DNA of 64,000 bases from Bacillota bacterium (GCA_023391425.1 JAEWAX010000098.1:16138-80137); one strand, 5' to 3'. Counted from the first letter of the stretch, positions 35,604-45,631 are shown. Translations and numbers: made by a program. The notes: generated from the letters alone by a model not told the origin.

Positions 35604-35996
35604 TTATCTCTTTGAGAACTGTGATGCCTTTCTTGCTTTTTTTAGACCATATTTCTTTCTTTCCTTCATTCTTGGGTCTCTTGTCAAGAAGCCTGCTTTT
35701 TTAAGAGCTGGTCTGAGTTCTTCATCAGCTTTTAAAAGAGCTCTTGAAATACCATGTCTTATTGCACCAGCTTGACCAGTGAAACCTCCACCAACTACTG
35801 TGCATATAGTATCAAACTTTGTAAGTGTATCAGTGAGGGTTAATGGTTGCTTAACTATAACCTTCATTGTTTCCAAACCAAAGTATTCATCTAATGATCT
35901 GTCATTTATAAGTATCTTACCTTCTCCTGGAACAAGTCTTACTCTTGCTATTGATTTCTTTCTACGTCCTGTACCGTAATAGTATACCTTAGCCAT
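35604..35996 (-). CDS. rpsI: 30S ribosomal protein S9
   Basis: 130 residues, full length. GTGRRKKSIARVRLVPGEGKI-type N-terminus (key words GRRKKSIARV), GGGFTGQAGAIRHGISRAL in the centre and the invariant basic tail ending SQFSKR that reaches the P-site tRNA. It is the second gene of rplM-rpsI, 18 nt after rplM. Confidence 0.97.
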   Translation of the reverse strand: MAKVYYYGTGRRKKSIARVRLVPGEGKILINDRSLDEYFGLETMKVIVKQPLTLTDTLTKFDTICTVVGGGFTGQAGAIRHGISRALLKADEELRPALKKAGFLTRDPRMKERKKYGLKKARKASQFSKR

Positions 35997-36014
35997 TATT
36001 ATTTTCTCCCTCCC

Positions 36015-36449
36015 TTAAATATTTAAATCAAGTGCTTCAGGCTTCTGTGCCTGTTGTTCATGCTCAGAACCAGCGTAAACTTTGAGTTTTCTGAACATTT
36101 GTCTACCAAGACTGTTCTTTGGAAGCATTCCCTTTACTGCTAATTCAATAGCTCTTTCAGGATGTTTTTCCATCAAATGTCTGCACTTAACTTCCTTCAA
36201 TCCACCTGGATAAAGAGAGTGAGATCTGTAAATCTTCTGATCAAGCTTTTTACCTGTGAAAGCAACTTTTGCTGCATTTAGTACAATTACATGATCGCCA
36301 GTATCACAATGTGGTGTATAAACTGGCTTATTTTTACCTCTTAAAATACTAGCAACTTCACTTGCTATTCTTCCAAGTGGCTTGCCTTCTGCATCAACAA
36401 TGTACCATTTTCTTTCAACTTCTTCAGCTTTTGCCATGAAAGTTTTCAT
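36015..36449 (-). CDS. rplM: 50S ribosomal protein L13
   Basis: 144 residues, full length. Family words include KWYIVDAEGKPLGRIAS, LRGKNKPVYTPHCDTGDHV and AVKGMLPKNSLGRQMFRKLK. It is an early-assembly protein of the large subunit. The gene starts the rplM-rpsI unit; in many Firmicutes this pair follows truA directly, but here a 5.5-kb ABC/two-component operon lies between, and the pair has its own promoter at 36545-36573. Confidence 0.97.
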   Translation of the reverse strand: MKTFMAKAEEVERKWYIVDAEGKPLGRIASEVASILRGKNKPVYTPHCDTGDHVIVLNAAKVAFTGKKLDQKIYRSHSLYPGGLKEVKCRHLMEKHPERAIELAVKGMLPKNSLGRQMFRKLKVYAGSEHEQQAQKPEALDLNI

Positions 36450-36544
36450 TTCTTAATACAACCTCCTTAAAAATCTATAACCTTTTTTATGTTAACAGTT
36501 AATTTTACATTGATTATCAAAGTAACCGTTTAGGACACTTAAAC

Positions 36545-36573
36545 ATTTTAATATAGAGATAACTCTCTGTCAA
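36545..36573 (-). promoter_or_regulatory. promoter of rplM-rpsI
   Basis: Minus strand TTGACA (36568-36573), 17-bp spacer, TAAAAT (36545-36550). It is 95 nt upstream of the rplM ATG. The rest of the 393-nt gap (36574-36842) is AT-rich with repeated GAGATA words and no gene. Confidence 0.75.
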
Positions 36574-36842
36574 GTATAAATTGCGAATAATTTAATTTAT
36601 CTCTTATTATCTCTCTATTTATCTCGATATATGTGTGTATCTCTTGTATAATCACTCGCCATCTCACTTTTTTCCTATTTTATTTGTAAGTTCTTGTATT
36701 CAGGCGGAGTTTTTACAAAACGGAATCTAGGCATTTATTATCCATTGGCTCTGTGCATATGTATCACTTCGAACTAATCACCTTTTGAATTAATCACTTT
36801 TATAAATTAATTACCTTGAATTAAACCGAATCAAATTGAACC

Positions 36843-38222
36843 CTACTGCAATGTAAATCCAATTTCACACCCTTGGTTATGACGGCTCTTACAATATATT
36901 TCTCCTCCATGCTCATTTACAATGTACTTGCAAATAGATAGTCCTAAGCCTGAGCCAGGTATACTTGAGCTTCTTGACTTCTCTGCTCTATAGAATTTAT
37001 CAAATACATATGGTATATCGTCAGAGCTAATACCTATTCCGTTATCCTTAACTTTAATAAGTACATATGCCCCATCCCGTTCTGCTTCAATTAATATCTT
37101 ACCCTTTCTTTCACCAATATATTTCATACTATTCTCAACAAGATTATATAAAACTTCTGTTATGCGCTTTGTATCAATTGTTACTAGCATATCGGCTGTT
37201 TTAGTCTCATAATGAAAATCCATGCCTTTTTGTTTTACATATACCTCTAACTCTTGCATTACTGATTTAAAATATCCTAGGAAATATACCTCTTGTCTAT
37301 TAATATCTAATTGTTTTAATTGTGTGTTTGAGTATTCAAGCAATTCATTAATCATACTTATTAATAGATCCGTTTTATCTATAATAATCTTTACATATTC
37401 TTCTTGGCTCTCAGGCGTTCTAGCTATACCATCTCTAAGCCCTTCACTATAAGCTTTGATAGTGGAAATAGGTGTTTTTAAGTCATGAGAAATGCAAGAA
37501 ATCAGTTCTTGCTGAGATTTTTTAAGCTTCTCTTCCCGTATTTGTTTATCTTTTAGTTCATCTCTCATTAATTCAAAGGAATACGTTAAATCTCCAACCT
37601 CGTTTTCACTTATTGTCTTATCATAAACTCTTACAACCTCTAAATCATAGTTTCCGGCAATTATACCCTTTGCAGAACTACAAATCTCCCTTAATGGTCT
37701 TAAAATACGTCTGTTGCAATATTCAGTACTTCCTATTAATATTAAAACACTTATAAAAATCCCGAAGAAAATTGGAGAAAAGCATTTTCTTACTCTGATA
37801 AAGGTTGTATCCTGCACAACTTCTGCCTTAGGCACTAGAAAAGTTACGAAGCCCACAGTTTTGTTATTTTGCTGCAATGTAAAGCTTTCCTTAATATCAT
37901 TTTGATTATTCATTTTGAAACTTTTATCGAACTGTAACATCTCTTGAACATTTATGATGTCACCCATGTTGTCTGTGAAAGGTGTCTCGCTATATAAAAC
38001 CCTACCATCTAGGTCAAAAACCATATAAGGATATTTTCCTCTACTATACATGCCCTGTTCTATTTCATTTTTTTGCTCTGACACGAGTAATCTTATCTCG
38101 TTATCATATATATTGAAATCCAAGTTTAGGAATATATAAATGCTCATTAACATCGAAGCAAAAAGAACCACTACTATCACAGCAGTCGTTATAAAATTTT
38201 TTTTATAAATACTATTGTTCAT
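36843..38222 (-). CDS. sensor histidine kinase
   Basis: 459 residues. TM1 (~12-34) and TM2 (~150-168) flank an extracellular sensor of ~115 residues. HAMP, HisKA with His in LISCISHDLKTPISTIKAYSEG, and HATPase with N box (LVENSMKYIG), DNGIGIS and GSGLGLSICK follow. This VanS/PhoR-like kinase is the last gene of an FtsX-permease / ATPase / response-regulator / kinase set. It has a promoter-like sequence of its own at 38262-38280. The signal is unknown; envelope stress or peptide antibiotics fit the operon type. Confidence 0.9.
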   Translation of the reverse strand: MNNSIYKKNFITTAVIVVVLFASMLMSIYIFLNLDFNIYDNEIRLLVSEQKNEIEQGMYSRGKYPYMVFDLDGRVLYSETPFTDNMGDIINVQEMLQFDKSFKMNNQNDIKESFTLQQNNKTVGFVTFLVPKAEVVQDTTFIRVRKCFSPIFFGIFISVLILIGSTEYCNRRILRPLREICSSAKGIIAGNYDLEVVRVYDKTISENEVGDLTYSFELMRDELKDKQIREEKLKKSQQELISCISHDLKTPISTIKAYSEGLRDGIARTPESQEEYVKIIIDKTDLLISMINELLEYSNTQLKQLDINRQEVYFLGYFKSVMQELEVYVKQKGMDFHYETKTADMLVTIDTKRITEVLYNLVENSMKYIGERKGKILIEAERDGAYVLIKVKDNGIGISSDDIPYVFDKFYRAEKSRSSSIPGSGLGLSICKYIVNEHGGEIYCKSRHNQGCEIGFTLQ

Positions 38223-38261
38223 AAGTAGTCTCCTTTTATGGAAATCATAATGTGATACGTT

Positions 38262-38285
38262 ATTATACTAGTTTGCATCCAAAGG
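38262..38285 (-). promoter_or_regulatory. promoter-like motif ahead of the kinase gene
   Basis: Minus strand CCTTTGGATGCAAACTAGTA followed by TAATAAC; the -10-like TATAAT is 38262-38267. Nearly the same sequence occurs before the permease gene of the same operon (42362-42385), so it is a candidate shared regulatory element. Confidence 0.5.
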
Positions 38286-38354
38286 GTTTATCTGGTTAAT
38301 AGTATAGTTATAATTCATAGCATCACATGGTATACATATATTGTTGAGTTTGTA

Positions 38355-39041
38355 TCATATTGAAAACTTGTAACCTGCTCCCCACACTGTTTTTATGTAG
38401 TCTAGTCCAAACTTATCTAACTTCTCACGTATGCGCTTCACATAAACTGTTACGCTGTTGTCATCACTGCACCCATTATATCCCCATATACCTTCATATA
38501 TCTGGTCTTTCGAAAAAACTTGATTAGGATTTCTTGCGAAAAAGAATAGTATATCAAATTCTTTAGTTGTTAATAATAAATTTTCACCATTTGCTAATGC
38601 AGAATATGAAGACTTGTTAAGTATAAGTTTTCCTATTTCAATTTCTTCTTTACTTGTATTATTGCTGTCTTGAGATTTCTCATACCTTCTAAGCTGTGCC
38701 TTTACTCTTGCGACCAATTCTAAAGGACTAAACGGCTTTGTTACATAATCATCAGCACCTATCCCAAGTGCAATGACTTTGTCCATCTCTCCACTTTTAG
38801 CTGAAATCATAATAATAGGTACATCTGAGTTTTCACGAACCTTTTTGCATACATGTATTCCATCTATCTTTGGCAGCATTATGTCTAAAAGTATCAAGCC
38901 TGGCTGATTCTCATAAAATGCACTAAGGCCCGCATCTCCATCGAGTGCTACTATTGGAGCAAACCCCTCAACCTCTAAATATGCACTCAAAATATTTGCT
39001 AGCTCTTTTTCATCTTCTACTATTAGTATTTTCTGCCCCAT
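38355..39041 (-). CDS. OmpR-family response regulator
   Basis: 228 residues. Receiver with E9-D10-E11, phospho-acceptor D53 (ILLDIMLP) and K in DDYVTKPFS; winged-helix DNA-binding domain ending IKTVWGAGYKFSI. The ATG at 39053 has no ribosome-binding site, whereas GGAG lies 7 nt before the ATG at 39041, so I choose the latter. It lies between the ABC ATPase and the kinase, which should phosphorylate it. Confidence 0.9.
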   Translation of the reverse strand: MGQKILIVEDEKELANILSAYLEVEGFAPIVALDGDAGLSAFYENQPGLILLDIMLPKIDGIHVCKKVRENSDVPIIMISAKSGEMDKVIALGIGADDYVTKPFSPLELVARVKAQLRRYEKSQDSNNTSKEEIEIGKLILNKSSYSALANGENLLLTTKEFDILFFFARNPNQVFSKDQIYEGIWGYNGCSDDNSVTVYVKRIREKLDKFGLDYIKTVWGAGYKFSI

Positions 39042-39141
39042 ATTCTGCTCCATTTCTTATCTGAACAGCATTAACCCAAACGTTGTGTACCTCTATAATT
39101 ATATATTAAAATATATCGTATATAGGAGATTTTCACAAGTT

Positions 39142-39900
39142 CTACCAACCCTTTTCTTTTAAAAATTTATATACTGTCTCTTCTCTTTCCGGAGCAGTTT
39201 CTTCATTGTATTGCTCCAGCTTCAAATCACCGTCAATTCGCCCATCCTTTAAATAAATGATACGATTGCCTCGTAGCGCAGCTTTCAAGTCATGTGTTAC
39301 CATAACTACAGCTTGCCCCTCTCTATTAATGTCTGTAAATATATCAAGCACGCTTTGACCCTGTGAAGAATTAAGTGCTCCTGTTGGTTCATCTGCAAAT
39401 AAGACCTTAGGTTGGTTGATTAAGGCTCTACATATAGCAACCTTTTGTTTTTGCCCTCCAGACATCTGATTAGGGAATTTCTTCTTTTGTGAATTAAGTT
39501 CCATTTTATCTAACAAAGTATCTATTTTTAACTCAATGTCTTTGCGTTCTGCATTTGTTTTGTATGTAGGGCTTAGTATGTTTTCGTATACATTGAGATT
39601 TGGAATTAAATTAATTCCTTGAAATACAAAGCCTAATTTTTCTTTGCGTAACTTTGATATTTCCTTCTCATTTAGCTTTGTAATGTCTGTTCCTTCAAAT
39701 GAAACCTTTCCTGTAGTCACATCGTCCATTCCACTCAGTGCATAAAGTAGTGTTGATTTCCCTGAACCTGAACTTCCCATTATTACAGTGAAGTCTCCTT
39801 CATATACCTCCAAATCAAGATTCTTGATAACGTTGTTTACTTCTCCATCACTTATAAAGCTCTTACATAATAACTCAGTTTTTATAATTGCGTTTTTCAT
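39142..39900 (-). CDS. MacB/LolD-type ABC ATPase
   Basis: 252 residues. Walker A GSSGSGKST, signature MSGGQKQK, Walker B VLFADEPTGALNS, switch MVTHDLKAA. LolD/BceA-like subunits pair with FtsX-type permeases and work by mechanotransmission rather than classical transport. It lies 90 nt after the permease gene. Confidence 0.9.
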   Translation of the reverse strand: MKNAIIKTELLCKSFISDGEVNNVIKNLDLEVYEGDFTVIMGSSGSGKSTLLYALSGMDDVTTGKVSFEGTDITKLNEKEISKLRKEKLGFVFQGINLIPNLNVYENILSPTYKTNAERKDIELKIDTLLDKMELNSQKKKFPNQMSGGQKQKVAICRALINQPKVLFADEPTGALNSSQGQSVLDIFTDINREGQAVVMVTHDLKAALRGNRIIYLKDGRIDGDLKLEQYNEETAPEREETVYKFLKEKGW

Positions 39901-39990
39901 TTTTTATCAACCTTTCTATATTTTCAATCTGCCTTTATTGAACCTGAACTAGGTCTTCTTTATCTTCGCAACGGACTCCATGATCTCTGT

Positions 39991-42306
39991 TTATTCCTGT
40001 ACTAAATCTCTCACACATACTTTTTTCAAGGAGCGAGATGATAATAGTGTACTTAGGATAAATATAATAACTATCACAATATTAGTAACTACTATATGTA
40101 CAAAGTTGTAGGTTACAGGATATTTTATGAAGCCAAACATGCCTAAGGATGTCTTCATAATAGTAGGATAAAAGATAATAATCATTGGAACGGCTAGCGC
40201 TATAGATGCTCCAGCAATAATTCCAACATAATACAAGTTTGAAAGAACTAAATGTCCTGTTGAATAACCGAGACATTTATAAATCCCATTTGTTTTTTCG
40301 CTATTTGCATTTTTAAGCAAGACAATACAAAAAATATTAATACCTCCAACTAAAAGCACCACGGCAACAACTGGTGGAATGGCGTTCTTTTGTGGTGTAA
40401 CAATCATATCCATAATGCTACTAAATGCTTCTGTCCTAGCAATAACGTTTCCACTTACGCCTATCTTTTCTTTCATATCCTCAATAAAAGCTTTGACATT
40501 CTCATCTTGTTTAAGAAAAATAGAAAAATTGTTATATTCAAAATCATAATTATTTTCAGAATATACAGCTGTTGTCAATCTACAAGCTTTGCCCATATCG
40601 TAGTAGGTTTGAAAAATACCAGTTATCAATAAATCAGCTCTTTTCTCCCCTTCTAAATACACTTCAATATAGTCTCCAACATCTTTATTCAGCTCCTCTG
40701 CCACTTTACTTGAAATAGAGATTTCTTTTCCTGTCTTTGGGTTATTGCCTTTAATAATAGGCAGATTTGTTTTGGAAAAGTCATCATAAACGAATACCGT
40801 CATCGTTGTTATATTCATTCCTTTTTTCCATTTTAAAGTAACGTTTCTATCAAGATTATTTGGAAGGTAGTAATCTATTCGATTATCCTCTTCAAGTACT
40901 TTTTGAATTGTCCTAAAATTCTCACTATCAGTAGTACCAATCATAACATCGCTTTTGTCTATTCCAAGCCAATAATCATTGTTTTCCTTCATTGTATATG
41001 CAACATCCAAAGATATCACAGCAAAATTAACACTGAATATAGTAACTATAGCAGTTATGATTATACTGATAGCACTTTTTTTATCTCTCGCTATAGTCCT
41101 TATCGCAATCCCAAATGCAGAAAACTGTATTTTAGAATTACCTTTATATTTCTTTTTCTTCTTTGTATTTGTGTTTGATATCCCATTTAGTGCATTAACA
41201 GGCTTTACCTTTCTCGTTTTACCAATAATCAAATAAATAATCCCCAGCACGAGGCTTACTATTACTATGTAACAAAGACTTCCTGGTATTAATATATTGT
41301 TTGAAACTACTTGGCCAATGTTTTGAAATACAGAACTCAAAATAATATTAGATATAAATATTGAACTTCCTATTCCTATCACACAAGCGGCAGAAACTAT
41401 AATAAAGTAAAACTTTATGTACATTTTTAAAATATCATTGGAGGTATACCCCATGGTCTTATATAATGCTATTGTTTTGGCATCTGAAATCATTGCATTA
41501 CGTATCATAAAATTAATTATTAGGCAGCTTACAAATAGCATTATGAAGCCAATTGCCAAAAAAACCGCCCCCACTATGTGAGCTGGAAGTAAATAATTAT
41601 CTATTCTATCTTCAAGAGTGCCCACATACCCTCTTATTTGACCACCAAATTTCTCTCTATAAGCCTCTACTATCTTACTTCCTTTAATTTCATCCTTTCC
41701 ATAAATTTTAACAACCAGTTTTGAATCTATATTTTGTGGTAGTTTTTTGACTAATAAATCGCTATCATATGCAGTTGATGAATTGTATACCTCTGCATAT
41801 ATACCTTTCACTGTGTATATCATTCCACCACTTGCAAATTGTATTTTAATCTTATCACCAGTATGAATATTATACTCATTGCTTATAACTGCTGGTAATA
41901 TGCATTCATTTACCTTAAGTGTATCAATTACATTTCTATCTCCTTCGAGATAACGTACTTTTCCATAAATTGCAGCATTATATTCTGTAAGTTTTAAAAA
42001 GCTCTCTATCTTTTTCCCTTTAGATGTTATCTCCTCTGAAATATAGTGTTGTTTTTTATATTCAACTCGTTCTACCTCATCAAGCTTTTTAAATTGCTCT
42101 CCCATTGAAATCGCATCTTCATCTTTTTCAGAATAAGGATATACAACCGCATCGGATGATTCACACTCCTTAGCAAGCTCTTGAAAAGGTTCATCCAGAG
42201 ATATTAATATGCTCACCGAAGCACTTAATAGCAAGGAACATAGCGTAATTATCAAGAATATCATTACTGATTGCAATTTCTTGTGTCTAAAATTTTTAAC
42301 CCACAT
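39991..42306 (-). CDS. FtsX-family ABC permease
   Basis: 771 residues. An N-terminal membrane helix (~12-35) precedes a ~220-residue extracellular region. A first FtsX domain of three helices (~250-380) is followed by a second TM-plus-extracellular unit and a final FtsX triple (~650-771). Layout matches MacB/BceB-like duplicated permeases. The frame extends to 42345, but GAAAGGA sits 8 nt before the ATG at 42306 and MWVKNFRHKKLQS is the natural start. With the ATPase, response regulator and kinase it forms a peptide-resistance-type unit. Confidence 0.87.
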   Translation of the reverse strand: MWVKNFRHKKLQSVMIFLIITLCSLLLSASVSILISLDEPFQELAKECESSDAVVYPYSEKDEDAISMGEQFKKLDEVERVEYKKQHYISEEITSKGKKIESFLKLTEYNAAIYGKVRYLEGDRNVIDTLKVNECILPAVISNEYNIHTGDKIKIQFASGGMIYTVKGIYAEVYNSSTAYDSDLLVKKLPQNIDSKLVVKIYGKDEIKGSKIVEAYREKFGGQIRGYVGTLEDRIDNYLLPAHIVGAVFLAIGFIMLFVSCLIINFMIRNAMISDAKTIALYKTMGYTSNDILKMYIKFYFIIVSAACVIGIGSSIFISNIILSSVFQNIGQVVSNNILIPGSLCYIVIVSLVLGIIYLIIGKTRKVKPVNALNGISNTNTKKKKKYKGNSKIQFSAFGIAIRTIARDKKSAISIIITAIVTIFSVNFAVISLDVAYTMKENNDYWLGIDKSDVMIGTTDSENFRTIQKVLEEDNRIDYYLPNNLDRNVTLKWKKGMNITTMTVFVYDDFSKTNLPIIKGNNPKTGKEISISSKVAEELNKDVGDYIEVYLEGEKRADLLITGIFQTYYDMGKACRLTTAVYSENNYDFEYNNFSIFLKQDENVKAFIEDMKEKIGVSGNVIARTEAFSSIMDMIVTPQKNAIPPVVAVVLLVGGINIFCIVLLKNANSEKTNGIYKCLGYSTGHLVLSNLYYVGIIAGASIALAVPMIIIFYPTIMKTSLGMFGFIKYPVTYNFVHIVVTNIVIVIIFILSTLLSSRSLKKVCVRDLVQE

Positions 42307-42361
42307 ATTTTTATTCCTTTCGTTTATTAGCTCAACTTGATACATTTATTTTTATAGAGCT

Positions 42362-42385
42362 GTTATACTAGTTGCATATAAAAGG
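42362..42385 (-). promoter_or_regulatory. promoter-like motif ahead of the permease gene
   Basis: Minus strand CCTTTTATATGCAACTAGTA then TAACAGC, with -10-like TATAAC at 42362-42367, about 56 nt before the ATG. It matches the element at 38262-38285 at nearly every position apart from a one-base gap and a few changes. Confidence 0.5.
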
Positions 42386-42608
42386 TTAGTACTGTTTATA
42401 TAGTCATTCTATGTTTTCATAACATCGTAGGATGTGCAAACGTTATTCAATACTAATTCATATAAAAAATATTTACTATAATTTTAATGTTAATTAGCAT
42501 TATAATGTATCACGCGAGTTAGTTTATCTATATTGATAATGATAAAGTGTAAATATAAAATAAAAATAGGTAAATTATTAATAATTATTAATAGACTGGC
42601 TACAGATA

Positions 42609-42663
42609 ATACTAATTTGCATCTAAAATATAGAAAAACCACATTTTGAATGCAAATTAGTAT
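42609..42663. repeat. 55-bp palindromic repeat, copy A
   Basis: Perfect 14-bp ends ATACTAATTTGCAT (42609-42622) and ATGCAAATTAGTAT (42650-42663), with an inner TAAAATAT/ACATTTT pair. A related, interrupted copy lies at 45632-45802. It sits in the 568-nt gap between the permease and truA genes; the rest of the gap has no gene. Confidence 0.8.
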
Positions 42664-42722
42664 ATGAACGACTTTATATACATACGAGTTTTGGGATAGG
42701 TATGTTATAAATAAGTAGCACT

Positions 42723-42817
42723 AAAAAAGAAGTCCCATCATCGATATGCGCTCCAAAAGTTAGATACAATTTGTCTAACTTTTGTATGCATATCACATTC
42801 ATCTGGGACTTCTTTTT
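42723..42817. terminator. very long nested hairpin after truA
   Basis: Three nested perfect stems: AGAAGTCCCA/TGGGACTTCT (42728-42737, 42804-42813), GATATGC/GCATATC (42743-42749, 42788-42794) and CAAAAGTTAGA/TCTAACTTTTG (42754-42764, 42774-42784). A-run at one end and T-run at the other, so it can end transcription on either strand. It lies 58 nt past the truA stop. The length is unusual for a simple terminator. Confidence 0.75.
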
Positions 42818-42874
42818 ATAAACTTATAACTATTCTAAATTAGAAAACTTAGGTAACAAATATGTAAATTTTCC

Positions 42875-43612
42875 TTAATAATAGATTTCCATTAAATATA
42901 ATCCCTCTGCAGGCGCAGTTTTGCCAGCTCTGGTTCTATCTTGACTCTCTATAATATAGGGTATTTCATCTGCTTTAATTTTTCCTATCCCAACATATAC
43001 CAAAGTCCCAGCAATTATTCTGACCATATTATATAGAAAACCATTGCCAGAAACTTCAATAGAAATCAAATTATCTTCTTTTTTCAGAACATCTATACTA
43101 TATATTTCTCTAACAGTACTTCTGACTTGTCCTCCTGTGGCTTGAAAAGCTGCAAAATCATGTTTCCCTTTAAAATAATTTGCACCTCTTTGCATCTCTT
43201 CAAAGTTCAATTCTGGCCTCACATGATATGTTCTATTACGCATTATTGCCGACGAGTGAGCCTCATTGCAAATCAAATATCTATATTTTTTACCTTTTGC
43301 GCTGTATCTTGCATGAAAATCTTCCGTAACCTCTTCAGATTTTTTTATCACTATGTCAGTTGGAAGTAAGTTGTTTATGGCATAAGAAAATTTGTCCCCT
43401 GGAATACTCGATTCTGTTAAGAAATGTGCGACCTGACCATATGCATGTACACCTACATCTGTTCTACTGCAGCCTACCAACCCAATTTTACCGCCTAACA
43501 GCCTAGAAAGGACCTTTTCAATAGTCTCCTGTACAGTATTTGCATTTTTCTGTATCTGCCATCCATGATAGCTGGTACCATCATACTCAATTGTAAGCTT
43601 AATTTTTCTCAT
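42875..43612 (-). CDS. truA: tRNA pseudouridine(38-40) synthase
   Basis: 245 residues, full length. Catalytic D52 in GCSRTDVGVHAYGQVAHF; N-terminal KLTIEYDGTSYHGWQIQ and late SGNGFLYNMVRIIAGTL (key words FLYNMVR). It modifies U38-40 of tRNA anticodon arms. It follows ecfT by 85 nt, matching the conserved ecfA1-ecfA2-ecfT-truA order. Confidence 0.96.
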   Translation of the reverse strand: MRKIKLTIEYDGTSYHGWQIQKNANTVQETIEKVLSRLLGGKIGLVGCSRTDVGVHAYGQVAHFLTESSIPGDKFSYAINNLLPTDIVIKKSEEVTEDFHARYSAKGKKYRYLICNEAHSSAIMRNRTYHVRPELNFEEMQRGANYFKGKHDFAAFQATGGQVRSTVREIYSIDVLKKEDNLISIEVSGNGFLYNMVRIIAGTLVYVGIGKIKADEIPYIIESQDRTRAGKTAPAEGLYLMEIYY

Positions 43613-43697
43613 CGTTCCACCTAACGAATTTATTAATCTTCAAGTTCCTAAGGTTCAGTGAGAGTAAAAGCACTTTCTAATACTCTTTGAACTCTGC

Positions 43698-44501
43698 TTA
43701 AAATACTTTATACTGCATAACCAATACCCACACCATAAATACAGTAGTGATTGATGCTACTATTACATCATTTTTCGTAAAACTAAGCTGCTTCATCCTT
43801 GTTCTTCCTTCACTACCTCTATAGCACCTTGCTTCCATTGCTGTTGCTAACTCATCTGCTCTTCTAAAAGCACTAATAAATAGTGGAATCAATACGGGAA
43901 TAAAGCTTTTTGCACGTTGCACCAAATTTCCATTATCAAAGTCTGCACCTCTTGATGACTGCGCTTTTATAATTTTGTCTGTCTCTTCTAGAAGCGTTGG
44001 TATAAACCGTAACGCTATTGTCATCATCATTGATATTTCATGAACAGGTACTCTAATATGGTTAAGTGGTCCCAGAAGCTTTTCAATTCCATCTGTTAGT
44101 GTCATTGGTGTGGTAGTATAGGTTAGTAGACTAGCAATAATAATCAGAAGAAAAAGCCTAATAGCCATCTTAATAGCAACATCTATTCCTTCATACGTCA
44201 TTTTAAGAAATCCTATTCTAAAGACTTCATGTCCACTTATTGTAAACATATTAATCAAGCCAGCAAATATAACTATAAACAATATAGGCTTTAGACCCTT
44301 TAAAACAAATTTGACAGGTATATTTGAGGCAACAACAGTAAGTGCTGTAAATATAGTTAACAGCAAATAACCCCAATAAGTATTTATCATAAATATGAAT
44401 ATCATCATTATAAAAGTAAGTAAAATCTTTGTACGCGGGTCAGACTTATGCAAAAGCGAATCACCTGGTACATACTGCCCGATTGTTATGTCCCTAATCA
44501 T
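43698..44501 (-). CDS. ecfT: energy-coupling factor transporter membrane protein EcfT
   Basis: 267 residues. Six membrane helices with the two coupling motifs typical of EcfT, SSRGADF and EARCYRG. It links the two ATPases to interchangeable vitamin- or metal-binding S components. It follows ecfA2 by 95 nt, and truA follows it. Confidence 0.94.
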   Translation of the reverse strand: MIRDITIGQYVPGDSLLHKSDPRTKILLTFIMMIFIFMINTYWGYLLLTIFTALTVVASNIPVKFVLKGLKPILFIVIFAGLINMFTISGHEVFRIGFLKMTYEGIDVAIKMAIRLFLLIIIASLLTYTTTPMTLTDGIEKLLGPLNHIRVPVHEISMMMTIALRFIPTLLEETDKIIKAQSSRGADFDNGNLVQRAKSFIPVLIPLFISAFRRADELATAMEARCYRGSEGRTRMKQLSFTKNDVIVASITTVFMVWVLVMQYKVF

Positions 44502-44596
44502 ATTATATTCAAAAGGCTAACGCCTTCTGTTATTCTCCCCTCTAAGTATCTGTTTTAGTTTTTCAAATTTTTTAGCTTCTAATCAAGCCTAATAGT

Positions 44597-45442
44597 TTAA
44601 TTACTCTTTAATTGTTTTATTACTTCTTTTGAAGCTGCTTCAACGGTATATACATTTTCATTAATATCTGGAAATATTGTTTTGAGCTTTTTCATTAAAT
44701 AGGTAATTTGCGGTGCTGATAGTCCAATTTTCTCTAATTCTTCTGGCTGTTCATATACCTCGTTTGATGGTTTATCCATGAACACTGTACCATCGTTCAT
44801 AACTATTACTCTATCTGCCAGCTTAGCTATATCCTCCATACTGTGAGACACAAGGATTATCGTCATATTAAAATCTTTATGTAGCCTTTTAATATACCCA
44901 AATATTTCTTCACGCCCACTTGGATCCAGACCTGCTGTTGGTTCATCCAAAACCAATATTTTAGGCATCATCGCAACGACACCTGCAATTGCAACTCTGC
45001 GCTTCTGTCCGCCAGAGAGTTCAAATGGGGATTTATCAAGAATTACCTCATCAAGACCAACTGATTTCAACGATGATTTCAGCATTTTTTCAATTTCTTC
45101 TTCTGGTAGCCCCTGCTTAACTAATCCAAATGATATATCCTTCTTAACAGTCTCTTCAAAAAGCTGGTGTTCAGGGTATTGAAAAACAATTCCTACCTGA
45201 CGTCTTAACTCCTTTAAATTCTTTTGTGAGGTATCTATACCATTAATTATTACACGTCCCTTAGTAGGCTTTAAAATACCATTGAAATGCTGAATCAAAG
45301 TAGACTTACCCGAACCAGTATGGCCTATTAATCCAATAAACTCTCCATCATTTATCTCAATATTTATGTCATGTAGAGCGTTCTTTTCAAAAGGCCCTCC
45401 ATTCATATACGTATAATACAAATTTTCTATCCTAATTGGCAT
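44597..45442 (-). CDS. ecfA2: energy-coupling factor ATPase EcfA2
   Basis: 281 residues. Walker A GHTGSGKST, Q-loop QYPEHQLFEETV, signature LSGGQKRR, Walker B ILVLDEPTAGLDP, switch VSHSMED. The C-terminal ~55-residue helical domain supports ATPase pairing. It is split from its partner ecfA1 (46920-47780) by a plus-strand methyltransferase gene and repeats. Confidence 0.93.
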   Translation of the reverse strand: MPIRIENLYYTYMNGGPFEKNALHDINIEINDGEFIGLIGHTGSGKSTLIQHFNGILKPTKGRVIINGIDTSQKNLKELRRQVGIVFQYPEHQLFEETVKKDISFGLVKQGLPEEEIEKMLKSSLKSVGLDEVILDKSPFELSGGQKRRVAIAGVVAMMPKILVLDEPTAGLDPSGREEIFGYIKRLHKDFNMTIILVSHSMEDIAKLADRVIVMNDGTVFMDKPSNEVYEQPEELEKIGLSAPQITYLMKKLKTIFPDINENVYTVEAASKEVIKQLKSN

Positions 45443-45631
45443 TCTTTTCTGTTACTCCTATATATTATTCATCGTATTTTTAGTGTTAGTTAAATTAGTA
45501 TTCATATATATTAATATTTTTAATATGTGTAAACTTTTTTACATGTTTTTAAACTCTTATGTTTTTATTACGATTAAGTATTATATTATAATTCGTTATT
45601 AATTCTTGTCAACCTATCATACCATAAATAT

